Below are positions 24,796 to 36,620 of a stretch of DNA of 64,000 nucleotides, in pieces. The translations under genes were made by a program, and so were the position numbers. The stretch covers positions 163,922,235 through 163,986,234 of the forward strand of contig OX457057.1 of NCBI GenBank assembly GCA_949752795.1. The letters are read 5' to 3'. Each line of letters opens with the position of its first letter. The stretch's first letter is position 1. Origin of the DNA: Hyperoodon ampullatus. Lineage: Eukaryota; Chordata; Mammalia; Artiodactyla; Ziphiidae. The notes under the pieces were generated by a model. That model worked only from the letters and a program-made list of their open reading frames with translations. It was not told the DNA's origin and made no database searches.

Positions 24796-24839
24796 CTTTC
24801 TCTTCTGGGGCCTCACTGTATTTTTCATTCCTCTTTTTA

Positions 24840-25145
24840 GAGCTTTACCTTTTTCTCCCTCTTTTTCCTAGATCTTTCCCACCAGCCTATCAATATATTC
24901 ATGTTTCTCCTATCTTAAAAAAAACCATCCACTTACTTGTGTACCCTCTTAGTGATTACCTTATCAGTCTCTCCCTGATCACAATGGCTTTTGGCTTCCT
25001 GTCTGCTTCATTGCATTCAAGTTGCCATTGACCCCTTAATGTTAAACCCAAGGAATACTCTTCTATCCTTATCTTAATGGTCCACTGTTGCATTTGTCAC
25101 TGCTAATCTTCACTGAAATCATCTCCTTCTTTTCTTGGGTATTGT
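24840..25145 (+). repeat. L2 LINE ORF2 remnant, sense
   Basis: 'ttgccattgaccccttaatg', 'tcctta' repeats and 'ccactgttgcatttgtcact' follow the L2 reverse-transcriptase coding order (segment equivalent to the VTNDLH...LLDLSAAFDTVDH region). Heavily decayed, no open frame. The preceding 850 bp (23945-24690) holds nothing I can name. Confidence 0.55.
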
Positions 25146-25995
25146 ACAAACTCTTTAGAGGTAGAGAGGTATATTATAAAACTGAAAGAAAGCCAGTGTG
25201 GCCAGGACATGAAAGTAGAAAGAGTTTTTCCAAAATCAGCTGGTGGCAACTTCAAGAGCCTTGCTGTTTCCCAGCTTACAATACTGCAGTGACTCCCAGA
25301 ACCTGCTGGAGATGCTTGGGATTCTTAGCAAAGCATGAAAGGTACTCCATGATCTGGTTCCTCTATCTCTAGCACAATCTCTGATTAACACCATATTAAT
25401 TTGGAACTCTTCCATTGCAAGTAAGAGAAAACTTAACTCAAATTGACGTAAATGATAAAAAGGATCCGTAGGCTCAGGTCAATAAAGGTGGTAACCAGGC
25501 TTCCTTCTTTTAGGACTCCAGCTGTGTGTCTCTGTAGTTCTCAAGGCTTTGGCTTCCTTGGTCAACTACATCCTTAGACTGGTAGTAAGAGAGCTGCAGC
25601 ATTTCCAGGTATCACATTCATATGGAAAATTATGGAAAACTGTCCAGAGGAAGAGTCAGGTTGCTTCTGAGAGTTCTCTCATAAGAGGAAGAAAGCTGTG
25701 CTCTCCCAGCAGTCTCCTGCAAGCCTCTCCTTGCAATTCTTGGCATGAGTTGACTTAGGCCTGCCCAGCCCTGGACCAATCTCTGTACCAAGAGAGATTC
25801 AATAACTGGTCAGCTTCAACAAATCAGGGCCCATTCCTGGAGCTGGGGTCAAACTCCCAGACTGCATGGGGAGAGGGAAGTTGAGGAGGACACCTCAAAG
25901 TCGCTTAAACAACTCCCCTCCACTTCCTGCTTCAGGAATGGTGACCTATGATTCTCTCTTTAAAAGTTCCCCCTATTTCTTTCAGTCTTTGGTAT
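25146..25995. other. Intron, unclassified
   Basis: No recognised gene. Possibly includes old L2 or other ancient repeat sequence near 25260-25380. The rest looks single-copy. Confidence 0.3.
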
Positions 25996-25999
25996 ACAT

Positions 26000-26234
26000 C
26001 TTTTTATTTATTTATTTATTTATTTATTTATTTTTTTTTTTTGCGGTACGCTGGCCTCTCACTGTTGTGGCCTCTCCCGTTGCGGAGCACAGGCTCCGGA
26101 CGTGCAGGCTCAGCGGCCATGGCTCATGGGCCCAGCCGCTCCGTGGCACGTGGGATCCTCCCAGACCGGGGCAAGAACCCATGTCCCCTGCATCGGCAGG
26201 TGGACTCTCAACCACTGCACCACCAGGGAAGCCC
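26000..26234 (-). mobile_element. CHR-2-type SINE with (ATTT)n tail, antisense
   Basis: (TTTA)n run at about 26002-26031 and T-run, then the antisense short CHR-2 body ending 'gccaccagggaagccc'-like head at 26234. It sits at the 3' edge of the second L1. Target duplication not resolvable in the low-complexity flanks. Confidence 0.92.
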
Positions 26235-26892
26235 TATTTTTTAATTTTTTATGACATTTTATTTATTTATTTAACATCTTTACTGGAGTATAATTGCTTT
26301 ACAATGTTGTGTTAGTTTCTGCCGTATAACAAAGTGAATCAGCTATATGTATACATATATCCCCATATCCCCTCTCTCTTGCGCCTCCCTCCCACCCTCC
26401 CTATCCCACCCATCTAGGTGGTCACAAAGCACCGAGCTGATCTCCCTCTGCTATGTGGCTGCTTCCCACTAGCTATCTATTTTATATTTAATAGTGTATA
26501 TATGTCCATGTCACTCTCTCACTTCATCCCAGCTTACCCTCCTCCTTCCCTGTGTCCTCAAGTCCATTCTCTATGTCTGCATCTTTATTCCTGTCCTGCC
26601 CTTAGGTTCTTCAGAACATTTTTTTTTTTTAAGATTCCATATATATGTGTTAGCATATGGTATTTGTTTTTCTCTTTCTGACTTACTTTACTCTGTATGA
26701 CAGACTCTAGGGCCAACCAACTCACTACAAATAGCTCAATTTCATTTCTTTTTATGGCTGAGTAATATTCCATTGTATATATGTGACATATCTTCTTTAT
26801 CCATTCATCTGCCAGCAGACACTTAGGTTGCTTCCATGTCCTGGCTATTGTAAATAGTGCTGCAATGAACATTGTGGTACATGACTCTTTTT

Positions 26893-27102
26893 TTTTTTTT
26901 ATTTTTTTTTGCAGTACGCGGACCTCTCACTATTGTGGCCTCTCTTGTTGGGGAGCACAGGCTCCAGACACACAGGCTCAGTGGCCATGGCTCACGGGCC
27001 CAGCCGCTCTGCGGCACGTGGGATCTTCCCGGACCGGGGCACGAACCTGTGTCCCCTGCATCGGCAGGCGGACTATCAACCACTGCACCACCAGGGAAGC
27101 CC
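26893..27102 (-). mobile_element. CHR-2-type SINE, antisense, in L1 ORF2
   Basis: Antisense short CHR-2. Exact 13-bp target duplication catgactcttttt at 26880-26892 and 27103-27115. Confidence 0.96.
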
Positions 27103-29627
27103 CATGACTCTTTTTGAATTATGGTTTTCTCAGGGTATATGCCCAGTAGTGGGATTGCCGGGTCATATGGTAGTTCTATTTTTAGTTTTTTAAGGAACCT
27201 CCATAATTTTCTCCATAGTGCCTGTATCAATTTACATTCCCACCAACAGTGCCAGAGGGTCCCCTTTTCTCCACACCCTGTCCAGCAATTACTGTTTGTA
27301 GGTTTTTTGATAATGGTCATTCTGACCGGTGTGAGGTGATAGCTCATTGTAGTTTTGATTTGCATTTCTCTAATGATTAGTGATGTTGAGCATCCATTCA
27401 TGTGTTTGTTGGAAATCTGTATATCTTCTTTGGAAAAATGTCCATTTAGGTCTTCTGGCCATTTTTGGATTGGGTTGTTTGGTTTTTTGATATTGAGCTG
27501 CATGAGCTGCTTGTATATTTTGGAAATTCATCCTTTGTCAGTTGCTTTGTTTGCAAATATTTTCTCCCATTCTGAGGGTTGTCTTTTGGTCTTGTTTATG
27601 GTTTCCTTTGCTATGCAAAAGCTTTGAAGTTTCATTAGGTCCCATTTGTTTATCTTTGTTTTTATGTCCATTTCTCTAGGAGGTGGGTCCAAAAGGATCT
27701 TGCTGTGATTTATGTCATAGAGTGTTCTGCCTATGTTTTCCTCTAAGAGTTTGATAGTTTCTGGCCTTACATTTAGGTCTTTAATCCATTTTGAGCTTAT
27801 TTTTGTGTATGGTGTTAGGGAATGATCTAATCTCATACTTTTACATGTCCCTGTCCAGTTTTCCTAGCACCACTTATTGAAGAGGCTGTCCTTTATCCAC
27901 TGTACATTCCTGCCTCCTTTATCAAAGATAAGTTGACCATATGTGCGTGGGTTTATCTCTGGGCTTTCTATCCTGTTCCATTGATCTATCTTTCTGTTTT
28001 TGTGCCAGTACCACACTGTCTTGATTACTGTAGCTTTGTAGTATAGTCTGAAGTCAGGGAGCCTGATTCCTCCAGCTCCGTTTTTCGTTCTCAAGATTGC
28101 TTTGGCTATTCAGGGCCTTTTGTTTTTCCAAACAAATTTTGAAATTTTTTGTTCTAGTTCTGTGAAAAATGCCATTGGTAGTTTGATAGGGATTGCATTG
28201 AATCTGTAGATTGCTTTGGGTAGTAGAGTCATTTTCACAATATTGATTCTTCCAATCCAGGAACATGGTATATCTCTCCATCTATTTGTATCATCTTTAA
28301 TTTCTTTCATTAGTGTCTTATAATTTTCTGCATACAGGTCTTTTGTCTCCTTAGGTAGGTTTATTCCTAGATATTTTATTCTTTTTGTTGCAATGGTAAA
28401 TGGGAGTGTTTTCTTGATTTCACTTTCAGATTTTTCATCATTAGTGTACAGGAATGCCAGAGATTTCTGTGCATTAATTTTGTATCCTGCTACTTTACCA
28501 AATTCATTGATTAGCTCTAGGAGTTTTCTGGTAGCATCTTTAGGATGCTCTATGTATAGTATCATGTCATCTGCAAACAGTGACAGCTTTACTTCTTCTT
28601 TTCCAATTTGGAATCCTTTTATTTATTTTTCTTCTCTGATTGCTGTGGCTAAAACTTCCAAAGCTAAGTTGAATAAGAGTGGTGAGAGTGGGCAGCCTTG
28701 TCTTGTTCCTGATCTTAGTGGAAATGATTTCAGTTTTTCACCACTAAGAACGATGTTGGCTGTGGGTTTGCCATATATGACCTTTATTACGTTGAGGTAA
28801 TTTCCCTGTATTTCTACTTTCTGGAGAGTTTGTATCATAAATGGGTGTTGAACTTTGTCGAAGTTTTTTCTGCATCTATTGAGATGATCATATTTTTTTT
28901 TCCTTCAGTATGTTAATATGATGTATCACTTTGATTGATTTGCATGTATTGAAGAAGCCTTGTGTTCCTGGGATAAACCCCACTTGATGATGGTGTATGA
29001 TCCTTTTAATGTGCTGTTGGATTCTGTTTGCTAGTATTTTGGTGAGGATTTTTGCATCTGTGTTCATCAGTGATATTGGCCTGTAGTTTTCTTTTTTTGT
29101 GACATCTTTGTCTGGTTTTGGTATGAGGTTGATGGTGGCCTCATAAAATGAGTTTGGGAGTGTTCCTCCCTCTGCTATAGTTTGGAAGAGTTTGAGAAAG
29201 GTAGGTGTTAGTTCTTCTCTAAATATTTGATAGAATTGTCCAGTGAAGCCATCTTGTCCTGGGCTTTTGTTTGTTGGAAAATTTTTAATCACAGTTTCAA
29301 TTTCAGTGCTTGTGATTGGTCTGTTTATATTTTTTATTTTTTCTGGGTTCAGTCTTGGAAGGTTGTGCTTTTCTAAGCATTTGTCCATTGCTTCTAGGTT
29401 GTCCATTTTATTGGCATATAGTTGCTTGTAGTAATCTCTCATGATCCTTTGTATTTCTGCAATGTCACTTGTTACTTCTTATTTTTCATTTCTATTTCTG
29501 TTTATTTGAGTCATCTCCCTTTTATTCTTGATGATTCTGGCTAATGGTTTATCATTTTTTTTCATCTTCTCAAAGAACTAGCTTTTAGTTTTATTGATCT
29601 TTGTTATTGTTTCCTTCATTTCTTTTT

Positions 29628-29841
29628 TTTTTTTTTTTTTTTTTTTTTTGCAGTATGCGGGCCTCTCACTGTTGTGGCCTCTCCCGTTGCGGAGCACAGG
29701 CTCCAGACGCACAGGCTCAGCGGCCATGGCTCACGGGCCTAGCCGCTCCGCGGCATGTGGGATCTTCCCAGACCAGGGCACGAACCCGTGTCCCCTGCAT
29801 TGGCAGGCGGACTCTCAACCACTGCGCCACCAGGGAAGCCC
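29628..29841 (-). mobile_element. CHR-2-type SINE, antisense, in L1 ORF2
   Basis: Antisense short CHR-2 with long T-run. Exact 16-bp target duplication tccttcatttcttttt at 29612-29627 and 29842-29857. Confidence 0.96.
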
Positions 29842-30067
29842 TCCTTCATTTCTTTTTCATTGTTTTCTGATCTGATCTTTATGATTTCTTTTCTTCTGCT
29901 AACTTTGGGATTTTTTTTGTTCTTCCTTCTCTGATTGCTTTAGGTGTAAGGTTAGCGTTGTTTATTTGAGATTTTCCTTGTTTCTTGAGGTAGGATTTTA
30001 TTGCTATAATCTTCCCTCCTAGAATTGCTTTTGCTTCATCCCATAGGTTTTGGGTCATCGTGTTTTA

Positions 30068-30298
30068 TTTTTTAATTTATTTTATTATTATTATTATTAT
30101 ATTTTTGCGGTACGCAGGCCTCTCACTGCTGCGGCCTCTCCCGTTGTGGAGCACAGGCTCCGGACACGCAGGCTCAGCGGCCATGGCTCACGGGCCCAGC
30201 CGCTCCACAGCACGTGGGATCCTCCCAGACCAGGTCACGAACCCATGTCCCCTGCATCTGCAGGCAGACTCTCAACCACTGTGCCACCAGGGAAGCCC
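30068..30298 (-). mobile_element. CHR-2-type SINE with (ATT)n tail, antisense, in L1 ORF2
   Basis: Antisense short CHR-2 whose tail has become an ATT trinucleotide repeat (about 30080-30101). Exact 12-bp target duplication catcgtgtttta at 30056-30067 and 30299-30310. Confidence 0.96.
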
Positions 30299-31200
30299 CA
30301 TCGTGTTTTAATTGTCATTTGTTTCTAGGTATTTTTTGATTTCCTCTTTGATTTCTTCAATGATCTCTTGGTTATTTAATAGTGTATTGTTTAGCCTCCA
30401 TGTGTTTGTATTCTTTACAGTTTTTTTCCTGTTATTGGTGTCTAGTCTCATAGTGTTGTGGTCAGAAAAGATACTTGATACAATTTCAATTTTCTTAAAT
30501 TTACCGAGGCTTTATTTGTGACCCAAGATATGATCTATCCTGGAGAATGTTGCATGAACACTTGAGAAGAAAGTGTATTCTGTTGTTTTTGGATGGAATG
30601 TCCTATAAATATCAAGTAAGTCCATTCTTTCTAATGTGACATTTAAAGCTTGTGTTTTCTTATTTATTTTCATTTTGGATGATCTGTCCATTGGTGAAAG
30701 TGGAGTGTTAAAGTCCCTTGCTATTATTGTGTTACTGTTGATTTCCCCTTTTATGGCTGTTAGCATTTGCCTTATGTATTGAGGTACTCCTATGTTGGGT
30801 GCATAAATATTTACAATTGTTATATCTTCTTCTTGGATTGATCCCTTGATCATTATGTAGTGTCTTTCTTTGTCTCTTGTAATAGTCTTTATTTTAAAGT
30901 CTATTTTGTTTGATATGAGAATTGCTACTCCAGCTTTCTTTTGATTTCCACTTGCGTGGAAAATCTTTTCCATCCCCTCACTTTCTGTCTGTATGTGTCC
31001 CTAGGTCTGAAGTCGGTCTCTTGTAGACAGCATATATACAGGTTTTGTTTTTGTATCCATTCAGCCAGTTTATGTCTTTTGGTTGGAACATTTAATCCAT
31101 TTACATTTAAGGTAATTATTGATATGTATGTTTCTATTACCATTTTCTTAATTGTTTTGAGTTTGTTATTGTAGGTCTTTTCCTTTTCTTGTGTTCCTGC

Positions 31201-32098
31201 CTAGAGAAGTTCCTTTAGCATTTGTTGTAAAGCTGGTTTGGTAGTGCTGAGTTCTCTTAAGTTTTCCTTGTCTGTAAAGGTTTTAATTTCTCCATCAAAT
31301 CGGAATGAGATCCTTGCTGGGGAGAGTCATCTTGGTTTTAGGTTTTTCCCTTTCATCACTTTAAATATGTCTTGCCACCCCCTTCTGGCTTGCAGAGTTT
31401 CTGCTGAAAGATCAGCTGTTAACCTTATGGGGATTCCCTTGTATATTATCTTTTGCTTTTCCCTTGCTGCTTTTAATACTTTTTCTTTTTATTTAATTTT
31501 TGATAGATTGATTAACATGTGTCTTGGTGTGTTTCTCCTTGGATTTATCCTGTATGGACTCTCTGCACTTCCTGGACTTGATTGACTATTTCCTTTCCCA
31601 TATTAGGGAATTTTTCAACTATAATCTCTTTAAATATTTTCAGACCCTTTCTTTTCCTCTTCTTCTTCTGGGACCTTATAATTTGAATGTTGGTACGTTT
31701 AATGTTATCCCAGAGGTCTCTGAGACTGTCCTCAATTCTTTTCACTCTTTTTTCTTTATTCTGCTCTGTGGTAATTATTTCCCCTATTTTATCTTCCAGG
31801 TCACTTATCCGTCTTCTTCCTCAGTTATTCTGCTATTGATTCCTTCTAGAGAATTATTCATTCCATTTATTGTGTTGTTCATTATTGTTTGTTTGCACTT
31901 TAGTTCTTCTAAGTCCTTATTAAACATTTCTTGTATTTCCTCCATTGTATTTTCCAGGTTTTGGATCATCTTTACTATCATTACTCTGAATTCTTTTTCA
32001 TGTAGACAGCCTATTTCTTCTTCATTTCTTTGGTCTGGTGGGTTTTCCCCTTGCTCCTTATCTGCTGTATATTTCTCTGTCTTCTCATTTTGTTTAAC
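31201..32098 (-). pseudogene. L1 ORF1 (RNA-binding protein), decayed
   Basis: ATG at 32098 (MRRQRN...) with early frameshifts. The middle part (KRIEDSLRDLWDNIKRTNIQ) is open at 31545-31745 and the C-terminal part ends at 31201. It carries a TGA at 31327-31329 at the same codon as the other L1 copy. Not interrupted by a SINE. Confidence 0.88.
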
Positions 32099-32572
32099 TT
32101 ACTGTTTTTATGGGTCTCCTTTTTGCGGGTTGTAGGTTCGTAGTTCCCATTGTTTTTGGTGTCTGCACCCAGTGGGTGAGGTTGGTTCAGTGGTTTTTGT
32201 AGGCTTCGTGGTGGAGGGGAGTGATGACTGTGTTCTGGTAGCGGGGGCTGGATCTTGTCTTTCTGGTGGGCAGGGCCACATCCGACGTTGTGTTTTGGGG
32301 TGTTGTGTACTTAGTATGATTTTAGCCAGCCTCTCTGCTAGTGGGTGGGGTTGTGTTCCTGTCTTGGTAGTTGTTTGGCATGTGGTGTCCAGGACAGTAG
32401 CTTGCTGGCCTTTGAGTGGAGCTGGGTCTTAGCATTGAGACGGAGAGCTCTTGCCAATTGATAGTACGTGGGGCTGGGAGGTCTGCTGGTCCAATGTCTT
32501 GAACTCATGTCTCCCACCTCGGAGGCTCAGGCCTGACATCCGGCCAGAGCACCAAGACCCTGCTAGCCACAC

Positions 32573-33159
32573 GGCTGCAACAGGTTTGAGTGAGGTTGCT
32601 GGAGTAATTATCCCTCATGATGGGGATGAGTCCTGAGGAAACGGGGCAGTGCTTTTAACCAATTCTCCAAAATGACTCTGATGCTAGGTTCAAGGACTCC
32701 TCTTCTCAAGGATGATGCTTCTCTCCTGGCGAAGGATCCTTTTTTCTTTTCCTTGGTGCTTAGTGTGGTTTCACTTGTTGAGAGGTGGCCGCATGCAGAG
32801 GCCTTGCACCTGGCCCTTCAGACCAGAGCTCCTGGTGAGAAATGGCTGCGCCAACACCTCAGCTCCTTCCGTATACATCTTAGATACAAGCTCGTCTTCT
32901 GTAGGTTCTTTGCCCTTTTTCTGTATTCTCATAACACTCCATGAAGACCTGTAATACACTGTCACTCTAAAATTATTTTCTTCCCCGTTTGCCTATCCCA
33001 TGATACAATAAGCTCTTTAAAGGCAGACAACTTCTTATGCAGCTCACTGTCCTCAGCTTCTAGCACAGTGCTAGTTTGGCATGCAGGATGTCCTTTGTGA
33101 ATGCGTGTTGAGCTTGGATCCATTGAACTTCACTGGACTAATTCCTGAGGAGCCTTCAG
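32573..33159 (+). other. Intron segment with L2 3'-end remnant
   Basis: 32985-33115 resembles the L2 3' end in sense ('taagctctttaaaggcagac', 'tctagcacagtgctagtttg'). The rest (32573-32980) shows no family I recognise. An open frame at 32672-32944 has no recognisable protein. Confidence 0.5.
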
Positions 33160-33989
33160 GTCTAGCTCAGTGGTTCTCAAAGTGTTCCTCAGATCTTCCT
33201 GTGGATTGATGAGGTACTTTCCAGAGGCTCTTTGAAGTGAAAACTATTTTCCTCATAACATTAGGACATTACTTGTCTTTTTCCACTGAGTTGATGTTTG
33301 CATTGGTGGTGCCTAAGCATTTGTTGGAAAAACTGTTGGCACCTTAACAGGAATTAATGCAGTGACACCAAACCATGCTAGTTATCATTGCACTTGTCAC
33401 CACACCCACAGTTTTTTAAAATCTGGTTTTACTTAGGGGTAATCTAGATGAAACAAGACAAATTATTAACTTATGAAAATTGTTGCTTGAGTACATATCC
33501 TCTTAACATTCTAACTTACAAAATGCGAAGTACACCTATACCACTTCTGCTCCAAGCAGAAGTGTGATTGTTTGAGTTCGTAGCTGAACTATCTCCCTTT
33601 GTCTTGTACCACAATTTTTGCTTAAAAGAACAAGCAAACTATGGCTATTCAGACTGGGGTATTTGTAATAGGTATTTGGCTGCCGTTTTCTTGAAAATGA
33701 ACAAAGTGAGCTTGGAACATGACTGAGAATATTTGTAGCCAATGATAAAGTCCAAGCTTTCAAGAGGAAAAAAATATTTTAAAAACTTGTAAATGGCACA
33801 GTGAACTTGACAGCTTTCCAATACTTATAGACTCTTTTCCTGAGACTAGCGCTGCTAGTGAGGAGAGTTTTTGAAATTGTGTAATGAAATGTGCCAGCAG
33901 TTGGAAGATCTGTGTAAATCCATTAGCCAGTATTTTCAAAGTGACCAGTGCCTAATGTTTCAAAACCATGAATGAGTGAAAAAAAAGTA

Positions 33990-34615
33990 TGTTCACATTT
34001 CAACATGGGAACGGAATTTACTGAAGCATGAACACAATGTTCAATGTATGGTTACTATTTCCACATTGCCACTCACCTTTAAGACATTAATATTTATTGA
34101 GTTTTGGTATAGTATCAAAGAAGACTGTCCACAATTTTCTGAAATGGTTATGAAAATACTCCTCCCTTTTCTTTTTTTTTTTTTTTTTTAGATGTTAGGG
34201 GTAGGAATTTATTTATTTATTTATTTATTTTTGCTGTGTTGGGTCTTCGTTTCTGTGCGAGGGCTTTCTCTAGTTGTGGCAAGCGGGGGCCATCGCGGTG
34301 CACGGGCCTCTCACTATCGCGGCCTCTTGTTGCGGAGCACAGGCTCCAGACGCGCAGGCTCAGTAGTTGTGGCTCACGGGCCCAGCTGCTCTGCGGCACG
34401 TAGGATCCTCCCAGACCAGGGCTGGAACCTGCGTCCCCTGCACGGGCAGGCGGACTCTCAACCACTGCGCCACCAGGGAAGCCCCACTCCTCTCTTTTCT
34501 AACTTCATCTCTGTGTGAGGCAAGAGTTTCTTCATATACTTTAGCCAACATAACATATTGTGGTATATTCAATGCAGAAGCAGAGATGAGAATCCTGTCT
34601 TATTAAGCTGGATAT
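33990..34615 (+). pseudogene. hAT transposase C-terminal (dimerisation) domain relic
   Basis: 33976-34170 reads ...IEFWYSIKEDCPQFSEMVMK then ILLPF. After the SINE, 34500-34606 reads LCEARVSSYTLANITY then FNAEAEMRIL. Together these are the conserved hAT C-terminal dimerisation pattern (W...YP.LS..A...L..P.....E..FS...). The upstream coding part (33500-33980) is too decayed for an open frame. Dead, with several stops plus the SINE. Confidence 0.75.
34173..34485 (-). mobile_element. Intermediate CHR-type SINE inside Charlie1-like element, antisense
   Basis: Antisense; same intermediate structure as the copy at 23309. Target duplication actcctcccttttct at 34158-34172 and actcctctcttttct at 34486-34500 (one mismatch). 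The duplicated bases are Charlie1 coding sequence, so the SINE is the younger element. Confidence 0.94.
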
Positions 34616-34902
34616 TTAAAAGAGTTGCAAGAAATGTAAGACAGTGTCACTCTTCTCACTATTTCTTTTATCATGAAAATATTTTTTTCATGAAATATAT
34701 CATTTATGTTAACATGTAATGGGTTTCTTGTTGTTTTTAAATGAATTAATAAATATTTAAGACATTTCTCAGGCTGGCTTCAAATATACTAAACATAGAT
34801 AGATATAACCCACATAGACAAAAGCTCTTTGTGGTTCTCAATAATTCTTAAGGATGAAAAGGTGTTGCTGAGACAAGATATTTGAGAACTGCTGACCTAT
34901 CT

Positions 34903-36450
34903 CACATGGCACCTCAACTGGGAACTGACCCTGACATCCCACGGAAAATTAATTATCTTTCATGTGAGTACTGCAGCACTTGATTTACATTTTTGTTACA
35001 ACACTTCCTGTAGAGTAACATATTAGTTTGTATGCCTATTTTTTCTAGCCTATGAGCCTAGTGCTGGTGCATATCTGATACTAGTGCTTGATGAATGAAT
35101 GAGTGAAATTTCCTGGGCTCCTCCTTCTACTCCAGCTGTTTCTTGTTACTGAATTTTAATGAGTATTCTGTGGCTCCTTTGGAGGGCAGGGCTTTACACA
35201 CACACACTATAACCTCTACCAATTAGATGTGCTGTGTTTGGGCCCATCCCCTTCAGCCACGTGGTGAACTTCTAGCGATCAGGAAGGAAAAGTGGTTGGT
35301 TAAGAATCTCTGAATCATGGTGCCTAAAGCTGCTTTCAGGGGTGCTTTTCTTTAGCCACTTTTTTCAGGAATTTGGATGTACAGTGAGCCTGGAAGACAC
35401 ATTGTTTCATTACCTAAAGGTCACAGGGGAGGCTGTTTGAGAGACTATGACATTTAAAGCAACTTTAGTTTATTTCCCAGGGGTCTTGAGATTAAAGGCA
35501 AGGGGGATGGTTATTGTTCTAGAGCCATGTGGAAGAGTTGAGTTACTCTAAGACAGAGACTATAATCCAAGGCATTTTCACCTTCATTTACCACCAGAGG
35601 AACAGAGCTGAAAGTTGATTGCTCTAAGGCTGCGGGTTAAAGCAATCTAGTGAATAATCCAACTTTCTTAAATCTTGGTCCTGGACTACTCAATCCTGGG
35701 GATTAGATACTTGGAGACTCAGAGATTTGGGGATTTAAGGCACTCTGAAACCTTCTAGATCAGAGCTTCACAAACTTTTTCATGGCAGGAGACCTCTAAA
35801 AATTATGATCTCTCTATGTCTCCCTAGAGTAAATTACTTGACTTCTCATGGCTAGAGGTGATGGGTTTAGGGACTGTGGCTTAACACCGGATACCACCAG
35901 GTACACTAAGGGTTGGAGGTGAACATCTCAGCATGTCTGTAATCCATTTGCAGCATACCAGTATGCTATGACATACCTAATGGGAAATTCTTTTCTAGTC
36001 TAATGTGTTTTCATGGGAAGGCATGCTAGAATCTCATTAGACCTTGTATGGATTCCTTATGTGAAATGAGAGATCAGTAATAACCTTCCCAAGCATCTAA
36101 AAACTGTGGTACCTCTGAATTGGACCAATTACCCCTAAACCATTGGGGCTATTATCCAGTAGATTAAAACACCTCAGAGATAACACCAAACCATTGGACT
36201 CCACTCAGGCTCCTGACCTGTTTTGGTCTTAGCTCTAGGTACTACTCATATTTAGGCCAGTAATCTAGCTTAGAGGGCATGCTCCAGAATTTCTCATGAC
36301 CTTATCAACAGCAAGTTATAGTCTGTGGAAACTTATAATAACCATAATTTCCACTGGGACTTGATAATGTTCTAACCAAACCTAAAGGAAAAGAAACTTG
36401 ACATTTTGTTTACCTGTGGGACCTTATTCAATGTCAGCACTGCCCAATAA
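34903..36450. other. Intron, single-copy-looking
   Basis: No exon or clear transposon. A short CA run is at about 35197-35208. A possible degenerate hAT terminus lies near 35760 ('cagagcttcacaaacttttt'), not claimed. Confidence 0.35.
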
Positions 36451-36454
36451 ATGG

Positions 36455-36620
36455 TAACTTACTTTTCTGAAATAATGTTAGGCTTACAGAACAGTTGCAA
36501 AAATAATTCAGAGAATGCCCATATACCCTTCACTCAGTTTCTCCTAATTTACATGTTACCCAAGTGTAATGAATGATCAAAATTAAGAATTAGCATGGGT
36601 ATGAGAATATTTTTAGGTGA
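36455..36620 (-). mobile_element. Old L1M 3' UTR fragment, antisense
   Basis: 'ggcttacagaacagttgcaa', 'cccatatacccttcactcag' and 'tttacatgttacc' resemble the antisense L1M 3' UTR. Confidence 0.6.

Larger units (their letters stand above)
26585..31143 (-). pseudogene. L1 ORF2 (endonuclease / reverse transcriptase), decayed
   Basis: The start MVIETYISIITLNVNGLN at 31143 is intact, unlike the first copy, followed by the endonuclease motif LQETDFRP. The RT segment includes [20 protein letters not shown] (near 29080-29150) and the ADDM-equivalent region at about 28565. The C-terminus includes [14 protein letters not shown] near 27270 and MEYYSAIKRNEI, ending at TAA 26585. Several frameshifts and three SINEs (26893-27102, 29628-29841, 30068-30298) disable it. 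Length without SINEs is about 3.86 kb, normal for L1 ORF2. Confidence 0.9.
26258..32572 (-). mobile_element. L1 LINE, 5'-truncated, antisense to ASTN1
   Basis: Same L1 family and orientation as the copy at 12652-20478. The 3' UTR starts near 26258 ('aacatctttactggagtata'), ORF2 spans 26585-31143, ORF1 31201-32098, and a 5' UTR fragment runs to about 32572, where similarity to the first copy stops ('caagaccctgctagccac'). Three CHR-2 SINEs split it. It lacks the 5' promoter, and both ORFs are broken. Confidence 0.93.
33168..34894 (+). mobile_element. Charlie1-like hAT DNA transposon (autonomous-type remnant)
   Basis: Inverted termini: cagtggttctcaa at 33168-33180 and ttgagaactgctg at 34882-34894. 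8-bp flanks gtctagct (33160-33167) and acctatct (34895-34902) fit a decayed hAT target duplication. The interior follows Charlie1 along its length, for example 'aagtacacctataccacttctgc' split as aagtacacctatac/cacttctgc, 'tatggctattcagactgggg', 'aacatgtaatgggtttcttg', 'agatataacccacatagaca'. A CHR-type SINE (34173-34485) lies within. It is the same class of element from which domesticated ZBED-type genes arose. Confidence 0.85.

Noticed and set aside
25866..26315. 149-codon + strand frame
   Set aside because: Mostly SINE and (TTTA)n tail sequence.
31524..32135. 203-codon hydrophobic + strand frame resembling a membrane protein
   Set aside because: Antisense of L1 ORF1; hydrophobicity comes from the T-rich complement of an A-rich L1.
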